Assembly (NCBI RefSeq): GCF_026343945.1
Contig: NZ_JAPKNJ010000001.1
Coordinates: forward strand, 186,001-250,000
DNA length: 64,000 bases
Origin: Kaistia algarum
GTDB taxonomy: Bacteria; Pseudomonadota; Alphaproteobacteria; Rhizobiales; Kaistiaceae
Direction: 5' to 3'
Of the stretch, positions 63,242-64,000 are shown piece after piece. The translations under genes and the position numbers were made by a program. The notes under the pieces were generated by a model that saw only the letters and a list, made by a program, of their open reading frames with translations, had not been told where the DNA came from and searched no databases. Numbering within the stretch: position 1 is the first letter of the stretch; each line of letters begins with the position of its first letter.

Positions 63242-63678
63242 GCGGGCCTCCGTCGGATGGCGTCGATCGCGGGGGCGAGGACAGGATCGGCGGGCGTGTT
63301 CAGCGCACCGTATTCGCGGGCGAAGAGGTTCGGGGCGGAGAGGGTCAGGGTGGCGGAACGCCTGCCCGAGTGGGCGCGACCCGTGATCGCGAGCCGAGGC
63401 GTCGCCGCCCCCCTCTCCCCGAAGGGGGGAGGGTAAGGGAGGGGGCCAGTCGGCACGTCCAGCATCGGTCCGGGAACAGAAAGACCGACGCCCTTGGCGA
63501 CGGCCCCCTCTCCAACTCTCCCCCCTTCGGGGAGAGAGGGCTCGCTGCGGCCTGCATCGACATCCTCCAAAGCCTGTTGGAATTGAACAGCCTTGTTCTG
63601 CACCGCCCCCGCAATCGCCACCTCCGCCGCCTTGCCCAAAACCTCGGCCAGAGCGGCGCCCGTCAGCTTGCGGCTCAT
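63238..63678 (-). CDS. GTA HK97-gp10-like protein with an in-frame palindromic insertion
   Basis: This 146-residue protein of the HK97 gp10 / TIGR01725 family links head and tail. The N-terminal part (1-44, MSRKLTGAALAEVLGKAAEV) and C-terminal part (about 92-146) look like the family. The middle (about 46-91) is translated from the palindromic element at 63408-63541 and is Pro/Gly-rich with no family match. The insertion is in frame and leaves both overlapping gene junctions intact. The protein may still fold, with the insert as a surface loop, or the GTA may be impaired. Confidence 0.8.
   Translation of the reverse strand: MSRKLTGAALAEVLGKAAEVAIAGAVQNKAVQFQQALEDVDAGRSEPSLPEGGRVGEGAVAKGVGLSVPGPMLDVPTGPLPYPPPFGERGAATPRLAITGRAHSGRRSATLTLSAPNLFAREYGALNTPADPVLAPAIDAIRRRPA
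63408..63541. repeat. Palindromic element inside a coding region (copy 7)
   Basis: Arms at about 63408-63447 (CTCTCCCCGAAGGGGGGAGG and its GGTAAGGGAGGGGGCC continuation) and 63502-63541 are inverted repeats of the variant family seen at 57976, 59691 and 60515. All other copies are intergenic. This one contributes about 45 codons to the HK97-gp10-like gene without a stop. Confidence 0.85.
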
Positions 63679-64000
63679 ATCCGTTCCTCCTCGGCCTCGA
63701 TGACGAGGAAGCGCCGGCTCTCGTCGGCGTCGCGCAGGCTCGCGATCCGGAGAATCCGGCCGCGATGGCGAAGGCGCATGGCGCCGGTCAAATCGGCGCG
63801 CCAGCGGATCGTCACGCGGTGAGTGACGCGCGTGGCGAGGCGGCCGGATGCGCCGTCCTCGTTGGCGGAAAGCGGCTCGATCGCCGCCCAGACCGTGGCA
63901 AACGGCTCGAAGGCGATCGACGCGCCGCCGGCCCCGTCCTCCGTGCGCACCGGGCGCTCGATGGCGACGCGGTGCGTCAGACCGCCGGGGTCGAAATCCA
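63675..64000 (-). CDS. GTA head-tail adaptor protein, partial
   Basis: The reading frame runs off the right window edge; at least 108 residues are visible. FDPGGLTHRVAIERPVRTEDGAGG followed by WAAIEPLSA and RHRGRILRIASLRDADESRRFLVIEAEE is the standard head-tail joining (SPP1 gp16-like) family of GTAs and HK97-type phages. It overlaps the HK97-gp10-like gene by 4 nt. The capsid, protease, portal and terminase genes would be expected immediately to the right of the window. Confidence 0.9.
   Translation of the reverse strand, partial: DFDPGGLTHRVAIERPVRTEDGAGGASIAFEPFATVWAAIEPLSANEDGASGRLATRVTHRVTIRWRADLTGAMRLRHRGRILRIASLRDADESRRFLVIEAEEERI

Noticed and set aside
57802..63541. Palindromic repeats considered as a CRISPR array or as insertion-sequence ends
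   Set aside because: Spacing is irregular, the inter-arm sequences are not spacers of constant length, no cas or transposase gene is present, and no target-site duplications were seen.
51358..64000. Interpretation as an integrated active prophage
   Set aside because: No integrase, repressor or replication genes are visible, and gene order, short tape measure and family types match RcGTA-like clusters. Genes beyond the right edge could not be inspected.

Overview
The window is high-GC alphaproteobacterial DNA, most likely from the Hyphomicrobiales (Rhizobiales). The best evidence is gene order. A pepN / PleC-like kinase / glnE / two-component pair / degP / ccmHFEI (cycLKJH) run, followed by feuQ-feuP and a FeuN-like small periplasmic gene, is a typical rhizobial neighbourhood. 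The genus cannot be read from the sequence. No rRNA, tRNA, CRISPR array, transposase or integrase was seen.

Layout. 1-680: 5' end of a LysR regulator, divergent from a DUF1127 mini-protein and a 56-residue hypothetical. 689-6004: a sugar ABC importer operon (binding protein, two permeases, no ATPase) ending in a rare Gfo/Idh/MocA-aldo/keto reductase fusion. 6442-12786: a nitroreductase and two CHASE4-type GGDEF-EAL proteins flanking a YcaQ-family DNA glycosylase. 13057-17967: an unrecognised protein, an MFS transporter, the Kup potassium transporter and an orphan TadG-like protein. 17973-31872: a large catabolic locus. It holds a complete PTS-dependent dihydroxyacetone kinase set (DhaK, an HTH-like protein, Enzyme I, HPr, DhaM, DhaL) joined by overlapping reading frames to a six-gene ABC importer. 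That importer has two ATPases, a DUF2160 membrane protein, two permeases and a binding protein, and resembles rhizobial GlpSTPQUV. A Gfo/Idh dehydrogenase, a TIM-barrel isomerase and a LacI regulator follow. 32120-51271: core genes for peptidolysis, cell-cycle signalling, nitrogen control, envelope stress, cytochrome c maturation and FeuNPQ. 51358-64000: lysis and tail module of an RcGTA-type gene transfer agent, running off the right end.

How the genes work together. In the Dha locus the ABC importer would bring in a polyol or ketose. The oxidoreductase and isomerase could convert it, and phosphate would flow from PEP through EI, HPr, DhaM and DhaL to dihydroxyacetone on DhaK. The phosphorelay that E. 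coli fuses into one DhaM chain is here three separate proteins. In the gene transfer agent region the order (right to left) is head-tail adaptor, HK97-gp10-like, DUF3168, major tail, two small chaperone-like proteins, tape measure, DUF2460, DUF2163 hub, NlpC/P60 peptidase, 1,291-residue host-specificity protein, DUF2793, endolysin and holin-like protein.

The most unusual material is in the GTA region. A family of roughly 125-bp palindromic elements is concentrated there (six copies in about 6 kb, only one other in the remaining window), and one copy lies in frame inside the HK97-gp10-like gene. Reverse-strand passenger genes (a GNAT acetyltransferase and a DUF2059 protein) interrupt the tail operon. 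A candidate 80-nt RNA, with an EcfG-like promoter and an intrinsic terminator, sits between the endolysin and DUF2793 genes.
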